From Bacillus pumilus (GTDB lineage: Bacteria > Bacillota > Bacilli > Bacillales > Bacillaceae): a DNA stretch of 64,000 nt. The notes under the pieces were generated by a model. It saw only the letters and a program-made list of their open reading frames with translations, did no database searches and was not told where the DNA came from. The position numbers and the translations under genes are program-made. Positions 38,815-55,749 of this stretch are shown in pieces. The stretch is taken from NCBI RefSeq assembly GCF_003431975.1, contig NZ_CP027116.1, positions 1,488,001-1,552,000 on the forward strand, read 5' to 3'. The stretch's first letter is position 1. Each line of letters begins with the position of its first letter.

Positions 38815-39080
38815 ACAAGAGATAAACGTTTGAAAGGGACACTCGCAGTTGTCACATGCGTAATAAAGCGAATCAGGGATGGTGGAAGCCTGACATTACG
38901 AAACGCTGCAATGAGATCACCCCTTTAGTTCCTTTTCTGAAATGAATGAGTAAGAAAAGGCGTCTGATCACGTTACGATTTTAGAGTGGATAAGTGGCTG
39001 TTTCTTAGCGCTTGTCTAAAAGGGTGGTACCGCGAGACAAGCCTTCTCGTCCCTTATGGGATGAGAGGGCTTTTTTTATT
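38815..39080 (+). promoter_or_regulatory. T-box riboswitch of ileS (tRNA-Ile sensing)
   Basis: The leader contains the T-box core AGGGTGGTACCGCG at 39021-39034, followed by a strong terminator (AAGCC-TTCTCGTCCC / GGGATGAGAGGGCTT plus Ts, about 39038-39077). An ATC triplet at 38916-38918 is the likely isoleucine specifier. Uncharged tRNA-Ile would pair with the T-box bulge and prevent termination, raising ileS expression. It fills nearly all of the gap between divIVA and ileS. Confidence 0.92.
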
Positions 39081-39116
39081 GTTTTTTAATACGAATTTGC
39101 ATGTGGAGGAATGGGT

Positions 39117-41882
39117 ATGAACTACAAAGACACCTTATTAATGCCGAAAACAGAATTCCCAATGAGAGGGAACTTGCCGAACAAAGAGCCTGAAATCCAA
39201 GAGGAGTGGGCAGAAAAAGACATCTATCAAATGGTTTTAGAGCGGACAAAAGGACGCCCGACCTTTATTTTGCATGATGGACCTCCATATGCGAATGGTG
39301 ACATTCATATGGGTCACGCACTTAATAAAATCTTAAAAGATTTTATTGTGCGTTTTAAATCAATGAATGGGTTCCACGCTCCGTACGTACCTGGCTGGGA
39401 TACACACGGCTTACCAATTGAAACAGCACTCACTAAAAATAAAAAAGTCAAACGTAAAGAAATGTCGACAGCTGAATTCCGCAAACTATGCGAGGAGTAT
39501 GCATGGAAGCAAATCGATGGTCAGCGCAATCAGTTTAAGCGATTGGGCGTCAGAGCCGACTGGGACAATCCTTATGTCACGTTAAAGCCTGAGTACGAGG
39601 CGCAGCAAATTCTTGTCTTCGGTGAAATGGCGAAGAGAGGCTATATTTACAAAGGTCTAAAGCCTGTTAACTGGTCTCCTTCAAGTGAGTCAGCTCTTGC
39701 TGAAGCAGAAATTGAATATAAAGACAAACGCTCACCATCTATTTACGTATCATTTAAAGTGAAAGATGGCAAAGGCGTACTTGAAAACGGCGAACAATTC
39801 ATCATCTGGACAACAACACCTTGGACACTTCCTGCAAACCTTGGCATTTGTGTTCATCCAAATCTAGAATATAGTGTTCTTCAAGTAGGTGCTGAGCGAT
39901 ATGTTGTCGCATCTGAGTTAGTTGAACAAGTGGCAAAAACGCTTGGCTTTGAAGCGTATGAAGTTGTGAAAACACTAAAAGGAAAAGAATTAGATACGAT
40001 CGTTGCAGAGCATCCAATCTACGGTAGAGACTCTCTTGTCATGCTTGGCGACCACGTGACGACAGATGCAGGAACAGGCTGTGTTCACACAGCACCTGGT
40101 CACGGGGAAGATGACTTTATTGTCAGCATGAAATACGGTCTTGACGTACTATGCCCAGTAGATGAAAAAGGTGTGATGACAGAAGAAGCACCTGGTTTTG
40201 AAGGGCTATTCTATGAGGATGCCAATAAAGCCATCACAGAACAGCTTGAAGCAAAAGGCGCGCTCAAAAAGCTTGACTTTATCACGCACTCCTACCCGCA
40301 CGACTGGAGAACGAAGAAGCCAACGATTTATCGTGCGACAGCTCAGTGGTTTGCATCGATTAAGGATTTCAGAGAAGCACTACTCGATAATATTAAAGAA
40401 ACAAAATGGGTGCCAGCATGGGGCGAAACACGCCTATTTAATATGGTGCGTGACAGAGGCGATTGGTGCATTTCAAGACAGCGTGTATGGGGGGTTCCAA
40501 TTCCGGTCTTTTATGCAGAAAACGGTGATCCGATCATCACAGATGAAACGATTCAGCACGTCTCTCAATTATTTAGAGAACATGGCTCGAATATTTGGTT
40601 TGAAAAAGAAGCGAAAGAGCTATTACCAGAAGGTTTTACACATCCAGGCAGTCCAAACGGTGAATTCACAAAAGAGCAGGACATCATGGATGTATGGTTT
40701 GATTCTGGTTCTTCTCACCAAGCCGTTTTAGAAGAAAGAGATGACCTTGTTCGTCCAGCAGACCTTTACCTTGAAGGCTCTGACCAATATCGCGGCTGGT
40801 TCAACTCATCTTTATCAACAGCAGTTGCTGTTACTGGAAAAGCGCCGTATAAAGGTGTTCTCAGCCACGGCTTTACGCTTGATAAAGAAGGACGCAAGAT
40901 GAGTAAATCACTTGGTAATACGATTGATCCAACGAAGGTGGCGAAGCAGCTTGGGGCGGAGATTCTTAGACTTTGGGTATCTTCTGTCAACTATCAAGCC
41001 GATCACCCAGTGTCTGATGATATCTTGAAACAAGTAGCAGAGGTCTATCGTAAAATCCGTAACACGTTCCGCTTCCTGCATGGTAACTTATTTGACTTTG
41101 AACCAGCAGTTAATGCAGTACCGGTAGAAGAGCTTCGCGAAGTGGACCAATATATCTTGATCAAATTAAACAAATTGATTGATAAAGTGAAAAAAGCATA
41201 TGATGATTACGAATTTGCGGTTGTTTATCATGCCATTCACAATTTCTGTACGATTGAGCTCAGCTCTTTCTATCTCGATTTTGCAAAGGATGTCGTGTAC
41301 ATTGAGCATGCGGATCATCCAGATCGCCGCAGCATGCAGACGGTCTTCTACGAAACATTAATGGCATTAGTGAAGCTGACTGCACCAATTCTTCCGCATA
41401 CAGCGGATGAATTATGGAGCCACTTAGGCTTTGTTGAAGAGCCAAGTGTTCAGTTAACAGATATGCCTGAAGGTGCGTTAGTTCCTCAAGCGGAAGCGAC
41501 AGAAGCGAAGTTTGACCGCTTTATGGAAGTTCGTGACGATGTGCTAAAAGCGCTCGAAATTGCGCGTAATGAAAAAGTCATCGGACGTTCACTTGAAGCA
41601 AATGTAACCCTTTATGCGACAGAAGAAGTGAAAAATCTTCTTGCATCCATTAAAGAAGATGTGAAGCAGCTCTTTATCATCTCTGAATTAACGGTAGAAG
41701 ATGAGCAAAATGCTGACGCGTCAGCGCCTGAATACACATCAGGACGAATTGTCGTTCAAAAAGCAGAAGGAGAACTGTGTGAACGTTCTCGTATGATTTC
41801 AAAAGATGTTGGGGCAAATCCAAAATACCCAACATTGTCACTGAAAAATGCTGAAATCGTGGAAAAATATTACCAGAATTAA
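39117..41882 (+). CDS. ileS: Isoleucyl-tRNA synthetase with degenerate C-terminal zinc knuckle
   Basis: The 921-residue class I synthetase has HMGH at residues 64-67, KMSKS at 594-598, an editing (CP1) domain with [10 protein letters not shown] and an anticodon-binding domain. It charges tRNA-Ile. At the C-terminus the expected C-x2-C-x16-C-x2-C zinc ligands fall at 888, 891, 908 and 911, but the residues are Cys, Ser, Ser and Asn. ATG 39117 is well spaced after GGAGGA. ATG 39111 abuts it. The gene is controlled by the T-box upstream and followed by a terminator. Confidence 0.95.
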   Translation: MNYKDTLLMPKTEFPMRGNLPNKEPEIQEEWAEKDIYQMVLERTKGRPTFILHDGPPYANGDIHMGHALNKILKDFIVRFKSMNGFHAPYVPGWDTHGLPIETALTKNKKVKRKEMSTAEFRKLCEEYAWKQIDGQRNQFKRLGVRADWDNPYVTLKPEYEAQQILVFGEMAKRGYIYKGLKPVNWSPSSESALAEAEIEYKDKRSPSIYVSFKVKDGKGVLENGEQFIIWTTTPWTLPANLGICVHPNLEYSVLQVGAERYVVASELVEQVAKTLGFEAYEVVKTLKGKELDTIVAEHPIYGRDSLVMLGDHVTTDAGTGCVHTAPGHGEDDFIVSMKYGLDVLCPVDEKGVMTEEAPGFEGLFYEDANKAITEQLEAKGALKKLDFITHSYPHDWRTKKPTIYRATAQWFASIKDFREALLDNIKETKWVPAWGETRLFNMVRDRGDWCISRQRVWGVPIPVFYAENGDPIITDETIQHVSQLFREHGSNIWFEKEAKELLPEGFTHPGSPNGEFTKEQDIMDVWFDSGSSHQAVLEERDDLVRPADLYLEGSDQYRGWFNSSLSTAVAVTGKAPYKGVLSHGFTLDKEGRKMSKSLGNTIDPTKVAKQLGAEILRLWVSSVNYQADHPVSDDILKQVAEVYRKIRNTFRFLHGNLFDFEPAVNAVPVEELREVDQYILIKLNKLIDKVKKAYDDYEFAVVYHAIHNFCTIELSSFYLDFAKDVVYIEHADHPDRRSMQTVFYETLMALVKLTAPILPHTADELWSHLGFVEEPSVQLTDMPEGALVPQAEATEAKFDRFMEVRDDVLKALEIARNEKVIGRSLEANVTLYATEEVKNLLASIKEDVKQLFIISELTVEDEQNADASAPEYTSGRIVVQKAEGELCERSRMISKDVGANPKYPTLSLKNAEIVEKYYQN

Positions 41883-41903
41883 CAGCTCGATATCACCAAC
41901 TAG

Positions 41904-41936
41904 CGCCCCGCCATACGCGGGGCGTTTTCTTTTTTG
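41904..41936 (+). terminator. Terminator after ileS
   Basis: CGCCCCGC pairs with GCGGGGCG around a short loop, followed by a T-rich tract. Confidence 0.9.
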
Positions 41937-41976
41937 TGAAAATGACAGCGTTTAGAACGAAAGGAAAAATCTTATG

Positions 41977-42006
41977 GCTTTAAAGTGAGCAGCCGGGGCA
42001 ACAATA
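41977..42006 (+). promoter_or_regulatory. Candidate sigma-F/sigma-G promoter of ylyA
   Basis: GCTTTA (41977-41982 region), about 14 bases, then GGCAACAATA (41997-42006). The latter matches the forespore -10 GGNNANANTW at every defined position. The -35 is weaker. It fits the reported forespore (sigma-G) expression of ylyA in B. subtilis. Confidence 0.55.
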
Positions 42007-42042
42007 TGATTATCACGACAGGGCAGGAGTTGAAATAGCGAC

Positions 42043-42417
42043 ATGAATGGCGATCTAGAGACGATTTACACGGAACTCCTTCAAATGAAAGAAGAGCTGC
42101 AATCTAAACTGTTTGAATACGCATCATTTCGTTCACCCGCTGAGCATGTCACAATGAACGAGGTCCAAACGACCACGCTTCTTTATCACATCAAAGAAGA
42201 GCTGCAAGATGTGTCTCTCGCTATTGCAAAAATTGAGCAGGGAACCTATGGAATATGTGAGGTGACAGGTGATGTGATTCCGCTTGAACAAATGAGTATT
42301 CTTCCTACCGCCCGCACAGTAGACGACTTTTTATATCATAAGCAGTATGAGAAAAAAGCATTCACTCCTTATCCTCACGAATCAAATGATCCTCATTTTG
42401 AAGCCTTCCACATGTAG
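42043..42417 (+). CDS. ylyA: DksA/TraR-like RNA polymerase-binding protein YlyA
   Basis: The 124-residue protein has an N-terminal coiled coil (residues 1-65) and a DksA-type C-terminus (GTYGICEVTGDVIPLEQMSILPTARTVDDFLYH). Only one cysteine remains of the four zinc ligands of classical DksA. B. subtilis YlyA binds RNA polymerase and affects germination genes. It lies between ileS and lspA as in that species. A forespore-type promoter lies upstream. Confidence 0.88.
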   Translation: MNGDLETIYTELLQMKEELQSKLFEYASFRSPAEHVTMNEVQTTTLLYHIKEELQDVSLAIAKIEQGTYGICEVTGDVIPLEQMSILPTARTVDDFLYHKQYEKKAFTPYPHESNDPHFEAFHM

Positions 42418-42469
42418 GGAGGTTTTTGTCTGTCAACTAAAGTTTCTTTACTCCTTCCTGTTTTCTTGA

Positions 42470-42475
42470 TAAAAT
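42470..42475 (+). promoter_or_regulatory. Promoter of lspA-ylyB
   Basis: TAAAAT (42470-42475), preceded by TG to make an extended -10, lies 17 bases after TTTACT (42447-42452). It allows vegetative expression of lspA independent of ylyA. Confidence 0.55.
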
Positions 42476-42511
42476 GCTTAAAGATCAAAGTATGAAGATG
42501 GAGGAACGTGT

Positions 42512-42979
42512 GTGTTCTATTACATAATCGCATTCGTGATAATTTGTTTAGACCAATTAACAAAATGGCTCATTGTCAAAAATATGATGCTCGGAGATTC
42601 TTATCCAGTGATTGATGGCTTCTTTTACATCACCTCTCACCGAAATTCAGGAGCAGCATGGGGGATTCTCCAAGGACAAATGTGGTTTTTCTATGTAATC
42701 ACACTCGTTGTTATTGCGGGAATTGTTTATTATTTGCAAAAGCATGGGAAAAAGGACAAGCTGCTTGGCGTAGCGCTGGCCTTAATGCTTGGCGGTGCGA
42801 TTGGCAACTTTATTGACCGTATTTTCCGTCAGGAAGTGGTAGATTTTGCTCATTTCGTCTTTGGGAATTATCACTACCCAATCTTTAATATTGCAGATTC
42901 TTCTCTATGCGTAGGGGTCATTCTGCTCTTCATTCAAATGCTGTTAGATGGAAAGAAAACGAAGGAGTCAACTACATGA
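42512..42979 (+). CDS. lspA: Lipoprotein signal peptidase (signal peptidase II)
   Basis: The 155-residue membrane aspartyl protease has four membrane segments and the conserved [25 protein letters not shown] and [11 protein letters not shown] motifs. The latter two contain the catalytic aspartates. It cleaves prolipoprotein signal peptides after lipid attachment. The GTG start follows ATGGAGGAA. Its stop overlaps the ylyB ATG. Confidence 0.96.
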   Translation: MFYYIIAFVIICLDQLTKWLIVKNMMLGDSYPVIDGFFYITSHRNSGAAWGILQGQMWFFYVITLVVIAGIVYYLQKHGKKDKLLGVALALMLGGAIGNFIDRIFRQEVVDFAHFVFGNYHYPIFNIADSSLCVGVILLFIQMLLDGKKTKESTT

Positions 42980-43890
42980 ACCAAGTAAATATTGCCGTTT
43001 CAGAAGAACAAACGAGTGAACGGCTTGATAAATTTCTCAGCACGACAGAACCAGAATGGTCAAGAACTCAAGTCCAGCAGTGGGTAAAAGATGGGCTGAT
43101 CGAAGTAAATGGGAAGCAAGTGAAAGCCAATTACAAAGTACAAGCTGGAGATCAGATTAAAGTCGAGATTCCAGAACCAGAAGCACTAGATGTAGAAGCA
43201 GAAGCAATGGATCTTGATATTTATTATGAGGATGCAGATGTGTTAGTCGTGAATAAACCACGAGGTATGGTTGTTCATCCAGCGCCAGGTCACGTGTCAG
43301 GAACGCTTGTAAATGGTCTAATGGCACATTGCACGGACTTATCAGGGATTAATGGTGTGATGCGTCCAGGCATTGTTCACCGAATTGATAAAGACACGTC
43401 TGGGCTGTTAATGGTTGCGAAAAATGATATGGCGCATGAATCGCTCGTCAATCAGCTTGTGGCTAAGACCGTCACAAGAAAATATACGGCCGTTGTCCAT
43501 GGCATCATTCAGCATGATACAGGTACCATTGATGCCCCAATTGGAAGAGACAAAAAAGACCGCCAAAGCATGACAGTTACAAAAGAAAGTTCAAAGCAAG
43601 CAGTCACTCATTTTGATGTGATTGAACGCTTTCAGGACTTCACGCTTGTAGAGTGCCGTCTTGAAACAGGAAGAACACACCAAATTCGTGTTCATATGAA
43701 ATATATCGGCTATCCGCTTGCAGGAGATCCGAAATATGGACCGAGGAAGACAGTCGATTTCAATGGACAATTGCTGCATGCAGGTGTATTAGGATTTGAT
43801 CATCCTAGAACAGGAGAATATATTGAATTCACAGCACCAATTCCAGCTGATATGCAAGCCTTTATCGATTCACTAAGAAATAACGATTGA
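42976..43890 (+). CDS. ylyB: RluD-type rRNA pseudouridine synthase YlyB
   Basis: The 304-residue protein has an N-terminal S4 domain ([26 protein letters not shown]) and an RluA/RluD catalytic domain with [11 protein letters not shown], containing the catalytic Asp, and [11 protein letters not shown]. It isomerises uridines in 23S rRNA, probably in the helix 69 region. ATG 42976 overlaps the lspA stop (ATGA). Its own stop codon lies inside the -35 of the pyr promoter. Confidence 0.93.
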   Translation: MNQVNIAVSEEQTSERLDKFLSTTEPEWSRTQVQQWVKDGLIEVNGKQVKANYKVQAGDQIKVEIPEPEALDVEAEAMDLDIYYEDADVLVVNKPRGMVVHPAPGHVSGTLVNGLMAHCTDLSGINGVMRPGIVHRIDKDTSGLLMVAKNDMAHESLVNQLVAKTVTRKYTAVVHGIIQHDTGTIDAPIGRDKKDRQSMTVTKESSKQAVTHFDVIERFQDFTLVECRLETGRTHQIRVHMKYIGYPLAGDPKYGPRKTVDFNGQLLHAGVLGFDHPRTGEYIEFTAPIPADMQAFIDSLRNND

Positions 43891-43917
43891 CAGGCCGTTC
43901 TTTTTTTGAAATAATAA
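43887..43917 (+). promoter_or_regulatory. Promoter of the pyr operon
   Basis: A perfect TTGACA (43887-43892) overlaps the ylyB stop. TAATAA (43912-43917) is the best -10, with a 19-base spacer. An overlapping AATAAT gives 17. It drives pyrR and all downstream pyr genes. Confidence 0.55.
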
Positions 43918-43939
43918 ATGAAGAAATTGAGATTCTTTA

Positions 43940-44039
43940 AAACAGTCCAGAGAGGCTGAGAAGGATAACGGATCAATTTGTGCACGTGTATGCACAAATG
44001 AACGCCCCTCTCTGCCCTTTGCAGAAGGGGCTTTTTATT
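43940..44039 (+). promoter_or_regulatory. PyrR-dependent attenuator 1 (before pyrR)
   Basis: The PyrR-binding loop TCCAGAGAGGCT lies at 43946-43957, followed by an antiterminator region and a terminator (GCCCCTCTCTGC / GCAGAAGGGGC plus Ts, 44004-44039). With UMP bound, PyrR stabilises the anti-antiterminator and stops transcription. Confidence 0.9.
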
Positions 44040-44057
44040 TGTCAAAAAGAGGTGTAA

Positions 44058-44603
<546 letters not shown>

Positions 44604-44614
44604 CCTTTTTAAAT

Positions 44615-44727
44615 GCATTCCAGAGAGTTTGCAAAGAGGGCAATAACAGAGACACCGAGCACACGGCTAACGTGACGTGCACGGTTTTTCTAGGCCTCTT
44701 TGCGCTTACTCGCAAAGAGGCTTTTTT
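44615..44727 (+). promoter_or_regulatory. PyrR-dependent attenuator 2 (between pyrR and pyrP)
   Basis: TTCCAGAGAG (44618-44627) is the PyrR-binding element. The terminator is GCCTCTTTGCG / CGCAAAGAGGC plus Ts (about 44692-44727). The GCAAAGAGG copy near 44630 provides the competing antiterminator pairing. Confidence 0.88.
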
Positions 44728-44758
44728 AATGAAAAAGGACACATCTAGGAGGAAAATC

Positions 44759-46077
44759 ATGAGTCAGCAAAAAGCCAATTTAGGCATTCGAGATATCCCA
44801 AAACCGTTCACATGGCTATCACTTAGCCTTCAGCATTTGTTTGCCATGTTCGGTGCAACCATTCTTGTACCAAAAATCATTGATATGAGTCCAGCCGTCG
44901 CGCTCATCTCAAGTGGTGTTGGAACCATTGTTTACTTAATTATCACAAGAGGACAAATTCCGGCGTATCTTGGATCGTCCTTTGCCTTTATCGCCCCCAT
45001 ACTAAATGTGAAAGCAACAGGCGGCCCTGGAGCCGCAATGGTCGGTGCATTCATGGCGGGTGTCGCTTATGCACTCATTGCACTATTTATTAAATGGCTC
45101 GGCACAGGGTGGCTGATGAAACTTCTGCCGCCGGTCGTCGTAGGGCCAGTCATTATGGTCATTGGTCTCGGACTCGCTGGAACAGCTGTCAATATGGCGA
45201 TGTATGTTGATCCAAATGCAACCGAGCTTGTTTACAGTCTGAAGCACTTAATGGTTGCTGGCTTCACACTGGCTGTCACCATTATCAGTATGATTTTCCT
45301 AAGAGGATTCCTTAGCTTGATCCCAGTACTCATCGGAATTATCAGCGGCTATCTCTTTGCCTTAACACAAGGGATTGTAAACTTCCAGCCGGTCATTGAT
45401 GCAAAATGGTTTGCTGTACCAGACTTCGTCGTACCATTTGCCGATTACACACCTGCTGTCACTTTAAGCATTCTCACCGTAATGGTGCCGGTTGCCTTTG
45501 TGACAATGTCTGAGCACATCGGCCACCAAGTGGTGTTAAGTAAAGTTGTAGGGCAAGATTTTATTAAAAAACCAGGTCTTCATCGCTCCATTTTAGGAGA
45601 CAGTGCAGCGACGATCTTCGCTTCACTCATTGGCGGACCACCAACCACAACGTATGGAGAAAACATTGGCGTACTTGCCATCACAAGAGTGTTCAGTATC
45701 TTCGTCATCGGCGGAGCCGCAGTCTTTGCGATCTGCTTCGGCTTTGTCGGAAAAATTTCAGCATTAATCAGTACAGTACCGTCTGCAGTCATGGGGGGCG
45801 TTTCGTTCCTGCTCTTTGGGATCATTGCTTCAAGCGGTCTGAGAATCCTGATTGATCATAAAGTGAATTTTGAAGAAAAACGTAATCTCATTATCGCTTC
45901 AGTCATCTTAGTCATCGGAATTGGCGGAGCATTCATTGAGGTGAAACAAATCAACCTCACACTATCTGGAATGGCACTTGCAGCCATTACAGGCGTCCTG
46001 CTAAACCTGATCCTGCCGCATCAAAAATCGGACGATGACGAGTCAAATGAATCGAATACAGAAAACCTTTTAAAAGA

Positions 46078-46087
<10 letters not shown>
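44759..46087 (+). CDS. pyrP: Uracil permease
   Basis: This NCS2 transporter of about 442 residues has 12-14 membrane segments. It carries SLQHLFAMFGATILVP, the MSEHIGHQ motif of TM8 and the GGPPTTTYGENIGVLAITRV signature. It imports uracil with protons. ATG 44759 follows TAGGAGG. The open frame extends upstream through the attenuator terminator and is not translated. Its last codons overlap the third PyrR site. Confidence 0.95.
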
Positions 46088-48407
<2,320 letters not shown>

Positions 48408-48411
<4 letters not shown>

Positions 48412-49502
48412 AGAGACGCTTAGTGCTAGAAAACGGAACAGTATTCGAAGGAACAGGCTTTGGCAGCTTAGATTCGTCAGTCGGAGAAGTTGTCTTTAAT
48501 ACAGGAATGACAGGCTATCAAGAAATTTTGTCTGATCCATCATACTGCGGACAAATTGTCACGCTTACTTATCCGCTTATCGGCAACTACGGGATTAACC
48601 GTGATGATTTTGAATCGATCACACCCTTTGTAAAAGGGCTGATCGTGAAGGAGCTTTGTGAAAAACCTTCAAACTGGCGCTCTTCATACTCACTCGATGA
48701 ATATTTGAAAATGAAAAATATTCCAGGTCTTAGCGGAATCGATACACGTAAGCTGACGAGAATGATTCGAAGCGCAGGGACTTTAAGAGGGGCGTTTGCA
48801 GGACCGGATGAACAAGTGGAAGAGGTAGTTCGCCGCCTTCAAACAATGCAGCTGCCAACTGATCAAGTGAGTCAAGTTTCTGTGAAAAATGCGTATCCAA
48901 GCCCAGGAAGAGGAAAAAGAATTGTCCTTGTTGATTTCGGCATGAAACACGGCATTTTGCGCGAGCTGAACAAACGTGACTGTGATGTCATCGTGGTGCC
49001 ATACAATATCACAGCAGATGAAGTACTGCAATTAAAGCCTGATGGGATCATGCTTTCAAACGGCCCTGGGGATCCTGTTGATGTACCAGAAGCAGTTGAG
49101 ATGATTCAGCAATTGATTGGAAAGGTTCCGCTCTTTGGCATTTGCCTTGGACATCAATTATTCGCTCTTGCGTGCGGTGCAAGTACTGAAAAAATGAAAT
49201 TCGGTCATAGAGGCTCAAATCACCCAGTGAAAGAGCTAGCAACCGGCAAGGTGACACTAACATCTCAAAACCACGGCTACACAGTTAGTACCATTAACGA
49301 GGACGTGCTTGAAGTCACACATATCGCACTAAATGACAATACAATTGAAGGATTAAAGCATAAAGAAGCACCAGCATTCACTGTCCAGTACCACCCAGAA
49401 GCATCACCAGGTCCAGAAGATGCAAACTACTTATTCGACCAGTTCATGGACATGATTCATACAACTGAGAAAGAAGGGGAAGAAGTATGCCAAAACGTGT
49501 AG
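48408..49502 (+). CDS. pyrAA: Carbamoyl-phosphate synthase, glutaminase subunit
   Basis: The 364-residue protein has the small-subunit N-domain ([17 protein letters not shown]) and a class I amidotransferase domain with nucleophile Cys246 in FGICLGHQL and the YHPEASPGP motif. It supplies ammonia to PyrAB. The end overlaps pyrAB by 16 bases. Confidence 0.97.
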
Positions 49503-52500
49503 ATATCAAAAAGATTTTAGTCATCGGATCAGGTCCAATCATCATCGGTCAGGCAGCGGAGTTTGACTATGCAGGCACACAGGCTTGCTTAGCGCTAAAA
49601 GAAGAGGGCTATGAAGTTGTTCTTGTGAATTCCAATCCGGCGACCATCATGACAGATACAGAAATGGCCGATAAGGTATACATCGAACCACTGACACCAG
49701 AATTTTTAACACGAATCATTCGAAAAGAACGTCCTGATGCGATTTTACCAACACTTGGCGGACAAACTGGGCTTAATCTTGCTGTTGAATTATCAGACCT
49801 TGGCGTATTAGCTGAATGCGGCGTTGAAGTATTAGGAACAAAGCTGTCAGCTATTCAAAAAGCAGAGGACAGAGATTTATTCCGTAATTTAATGAATGAA
49901 CTAAATGAGCCAGTGCCGGAAAGTGAAATCATCCATAACCTAGAAGAAGCAATGGCGTTTACGAATCAAATCGGTTTCCCTGTCATTGTGAGACCAGCTT
50001 ATACATTAGGCGGAACAGGTGGCGGAATTTGTACAAATGAGCAAGAATTAAAAGAAATCGTCGAAAACGGTTTGAAGCTGAGCCCAGTCACACAATGTTT
50101 GCTTGAAAAAAGTATTGCAGGCTTTAAAGAAATTGAATATGAAGTCATGCGTGATAGCGGTGACCATGCGATCGTTGTTTGTAACATGGAGAACTTTGAT
50201 CCAGTTGGTATCCACACAGGTGACAGTATCGTTGTGGCGCCAAGCCAAACGTTAAGTGACCGTGAATACCAGCTGCTTCGTAATGTGTCGCTCAAGCTGA
50301 TCAGAGCACTTGGCATTGAAGGCGGATGTAACGTACAGCTGGCAATTGACCCAGACAGCTTTCAATACTATATCATCGAAGTAAACCCGCGCGTGAGTCG
50401 TTCTTCAGCTCTTGCGTCGAAAGCAACGGGTTATCCAATCGCAAAACTTGCAGCGAAAATTGCTGTCGGCTTAACACTTGATGAAATGATGAACCCAGTC
50501 ACAGGTAAAACCTATGCTGCCTTCGAGCCGGCACTTGACTATATTGTGTCTAAAATTCCGCGCTGGCCGTTTGATAAATTCGAATCTGCCAACAGACGTC
50601 TTGGCACGCAAATGAAAGCAACTGGTGAAGTGATGGCGATCGGCCGTACATTAGAAGAGTCACTTCTAAAGGCTGTCCGTTCACTTGAAGCGGACGTGCA
50701 TCACATTGAATTAAAAGACGAAGCAGACATCACAAACGAAGTGCTTGAAAAGCGGATTATCAAAGCAGGAGATGAGCGTCTGTTTTATATCGCTGAGGCG
50801 CTTAGAAGAGGCTATACGGTTGAACAAATACATGAATTCTCAAAAATTGATTACTTCTTCCTTCATAAACTGGAAGGCATCATTACATTTGAAAAAACAT
50901 TAAAAGAAAACAAAGGCAATACAGACGTACTAAAAGAAGCGAAAGAAAAAGGCTTCTCAGACATCTATATTAGCCGCGAGTGGAAGATGAACGAAGCGGA
51001 TGTTTACAAGCTGAGACAAGAAGCAGGCATTGTACCTGTCTACAAAATGGTGGATACATGTGCAGCAGAATTTGAATCCGAGACGCCATATTTCTACAGC
51101 ACGTATGAAGATGAAAATGAATCAGAACGGACAGATAAGAAAAGTGTCATCGTGTTAGGATCGGGACCTATCCGAATCGGACAAGGCGTTGAATTTGATT
51201 ATGCGACGGTTCATTCTGTGTGGGCAATTAAACAAGCAGGCTATGAAGCAATCATTATTAACAACAACCCTGAAACGGTCTCAACAGACTTTAGTATTTC
51301 AGACAAGCTCTACTTTGAACCACTCACTGTAGAAGATGTGATGCACATCATCGATCTTGAGCAGCCTGAAGGAGTCGTCGTTCAATTCGGCGGACAAACG
51401 GCAATCAACCTAGCAGATGAATTATCAAATAGAGGGGTGAAGATTCTCGGCACTTCTCTTGAAGACCTAGACCGCGCAGAAAACCGGGACAAGTTTGAAC
51501 AAACATTAGAAACACTCGGCGTGCCGCAGCCTAAAGGAAAAACAGCTACGTCTGTGCCTGAGGCTGTAGCGATTGCTAATCAGATCGGCTACCCAGTTCT
51601 TGTCCGTCCTTCCTACGTATTAGGCGGCCGTGCAATGGAAATCGTTTATCAAGAAGAAGAGCTTCTTCACTACATGGAGAATGCAGTGAAAGTCAATCCG
51701 CAGCACCCAGTGTTAATTGACAAGTATTTAACAGGAAAAGAAATCGAAGTAGATGCCGTATCTGATGGGGAAACGGTCGTGATTCCAGGCATTATGGAAC
51801 ATATTGAAAGAGCCGGGGTTCACTCTGGTGACTCGATTGCGGTGTATCCGCCGCAAACATTGTCTGAGGAGATCAAAGCGAAGATCGCAGAATACACGAT
51901 TAAGCTCGCAAAAGGACTCAACATTATTGGGCTGCTAAACATTCAATTTGTCCTCTCAAAGGGTGAAGTGTACGTACTTGAAGTGAATCCGCGTTCAAGC
52001 CGGACAGTTCCTTTCTTAAGTAAAATCACGGGCATCCCGATGGCCAACCTAGCGACAAAAGTCATTTTAGGTGAAAAACTTAAAAACTATGGCTACGAGG
52101 AAGGACTTCACACAGAGCAAGAAGGTGTCTACGTCAAAGTTCCAGTCTTCTCTTTTGCAAAACTAAGAAGAGTCGATATTACACTAGGACCTGAAATGAA
52201 ATCAACAGGTGAAGTCATGGGGAAAGATGTCACAATCGAAAAAGCTCTTTACAAAGGATTAATTGCATCAGGCATTCAAATTCCTAATGACGGAACAGTT
52301 CTGCTAACAGTGGCTGATAAAGATAAAGAAGAAGGACTTGAGATTGCAAGAAGGTTCCATTCAATCGGCTATCATATTTTAGCGACAGAAGGAACAGCGA
52401 ATTACTTAAAACAAGCCTCCATCCCATCAAGTGTTGTTGGCAAAATAGGAGAAGAAGGCAAAAACCTTCTCGATGTCATTCGAAACGGGGAAGCCCAGTT

Positions 52501-52698
52501 TGTCATCAACACTCTGACAAAAGGAAAACAGCCAGCAAGAGACGGCTTTAGAATCAGACGTGAAGCTGTTGAAAATGGTGTGGCATGCCTCACGTCACTA
52601 GATACAGCAGAAGCCATTTTAAGAGTGCTGGAAAGCATGACATTTAGAGCGGACGAAATGCCAGAAGTGAAAACGAATGCTGAGGTGACAGTAACGAT

Positions 52699-52702
<4 letters not shown>
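49487..52702 (+). CDS. pyrAB: Carbamoyl-phosphate synthase, large subunit
   Basis: The 1071-residue protein has two ATP-grasp halves, each starting with a VIGSGPI / VLGSGPI dinucleotide motif. A C-terminal allosteric MGS-like domain begins near residue 935. It makes carbamoyl phosphate from bicarbonate, ammonia and two ATP. AGAAGGGGAAG lies in the end of pyrAA. The stop overlaps the pyrK ATG. Confidence 0.97.
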
Positions 52703-55077
<2,375 letters not shown>

Positions 55078-55084
55078 CTGCCAG

Positions 55085-55723
55085 ATGAAAACAAAAATCG
55101 CTAAACACCTATTACAAATCAAAGCGGTCTCATTAAAACCAGACGAACCGTTTACATGGGCAAGCGGTATCAAATCACCGATCTATTGTGACAACCGCCT
55201 GACCTTATCCTACCCAGAGGTGAGACATGACATCGCTGAAGGTCTTAAAGAGTTGATTCTCACTCATTTTGAAGGAGCGGAGGTTGTTGCTGGTACAGCA
55301 ACAGCAGGCATCCCGCATGCAGCTTTAGCGGCTGACCGTTTGAACGTACCGATGTGTTATGTCAGAAGCAAGCCAAAAGCACACGGTAAAGGAAATCAAA
55401 TTGAAGGCGCCGTATCGCCAGGTCAAAAGGTTGTCGTTGTTGAAGACTTGATTTCCACTGGAGGCAGTGTGCTTGAAGTCGTCGCTGCTCTTCAAGAAGA
55501 GGGCTGTGACGTACTAGGTGTTGTGGCGATCTTCACATACGGACTGCCAAAAGCTACGGAAGCTTTTCAAGAGAAAAACATGCCATATGTCACACTAACA
55601 GATTATGATACATTGACAGACGTAGCACTAGAACTGAAAGCGATCGAGCCTTCTGCTATGAATAAACTAAAGCGCTGGAGACAAAATCCTTCCTCTGAAT
55701 CTTGGATGGAAGAAACGGTCTAA
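55085..55723 (+). CDS. pyrE: Orotate phosphoribosyltransferase
   Basis: The 212-residue PRTase has the PRPP-binding [16 protein letters not shown] and the flexible loop [13 protein letters not shown]. It makes OMP from orotate and PRPP. It is the last pyr gene, and a terminator hairpin begins two bases after its stop. Confidence 0.96.
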   Translation: MKTKIAKHLLQIKAVSLKPDEPFTWASGIKSPIYCDNRLTLSYPEVRHDIAEGLKELILTHFEGAEVVAGTATAGIPHAALAADRLNVPMCYVRSKPKAHGKGNQIEGAVSPGQKVVVVEDLISTGGSVLEVVAALQEEGCDVLGVVAIFTYGLPKATEAFQEKNMPYVTLTDYDTLTDVALELKAIEPSAMNKLKRWRQNPSSESWMEETV

Positions 55724-55724
55724 C

Positions 55725-55749
55725 AAGCTGTGCCTAACCGCACAGCTTT
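55725..55749 (+). terminator. Terminator-like hairpin after pyrE, copy 1
   Basis: AAGCTGTGC / GCACAGCTT closes a perfect stem, but only three Ts follow before other sequence begins. A near-identical 25-mer at 55926-55950 has the full T run. Copy 1 looks like a terminator cut off from its T tract. Confidence 0.6.
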
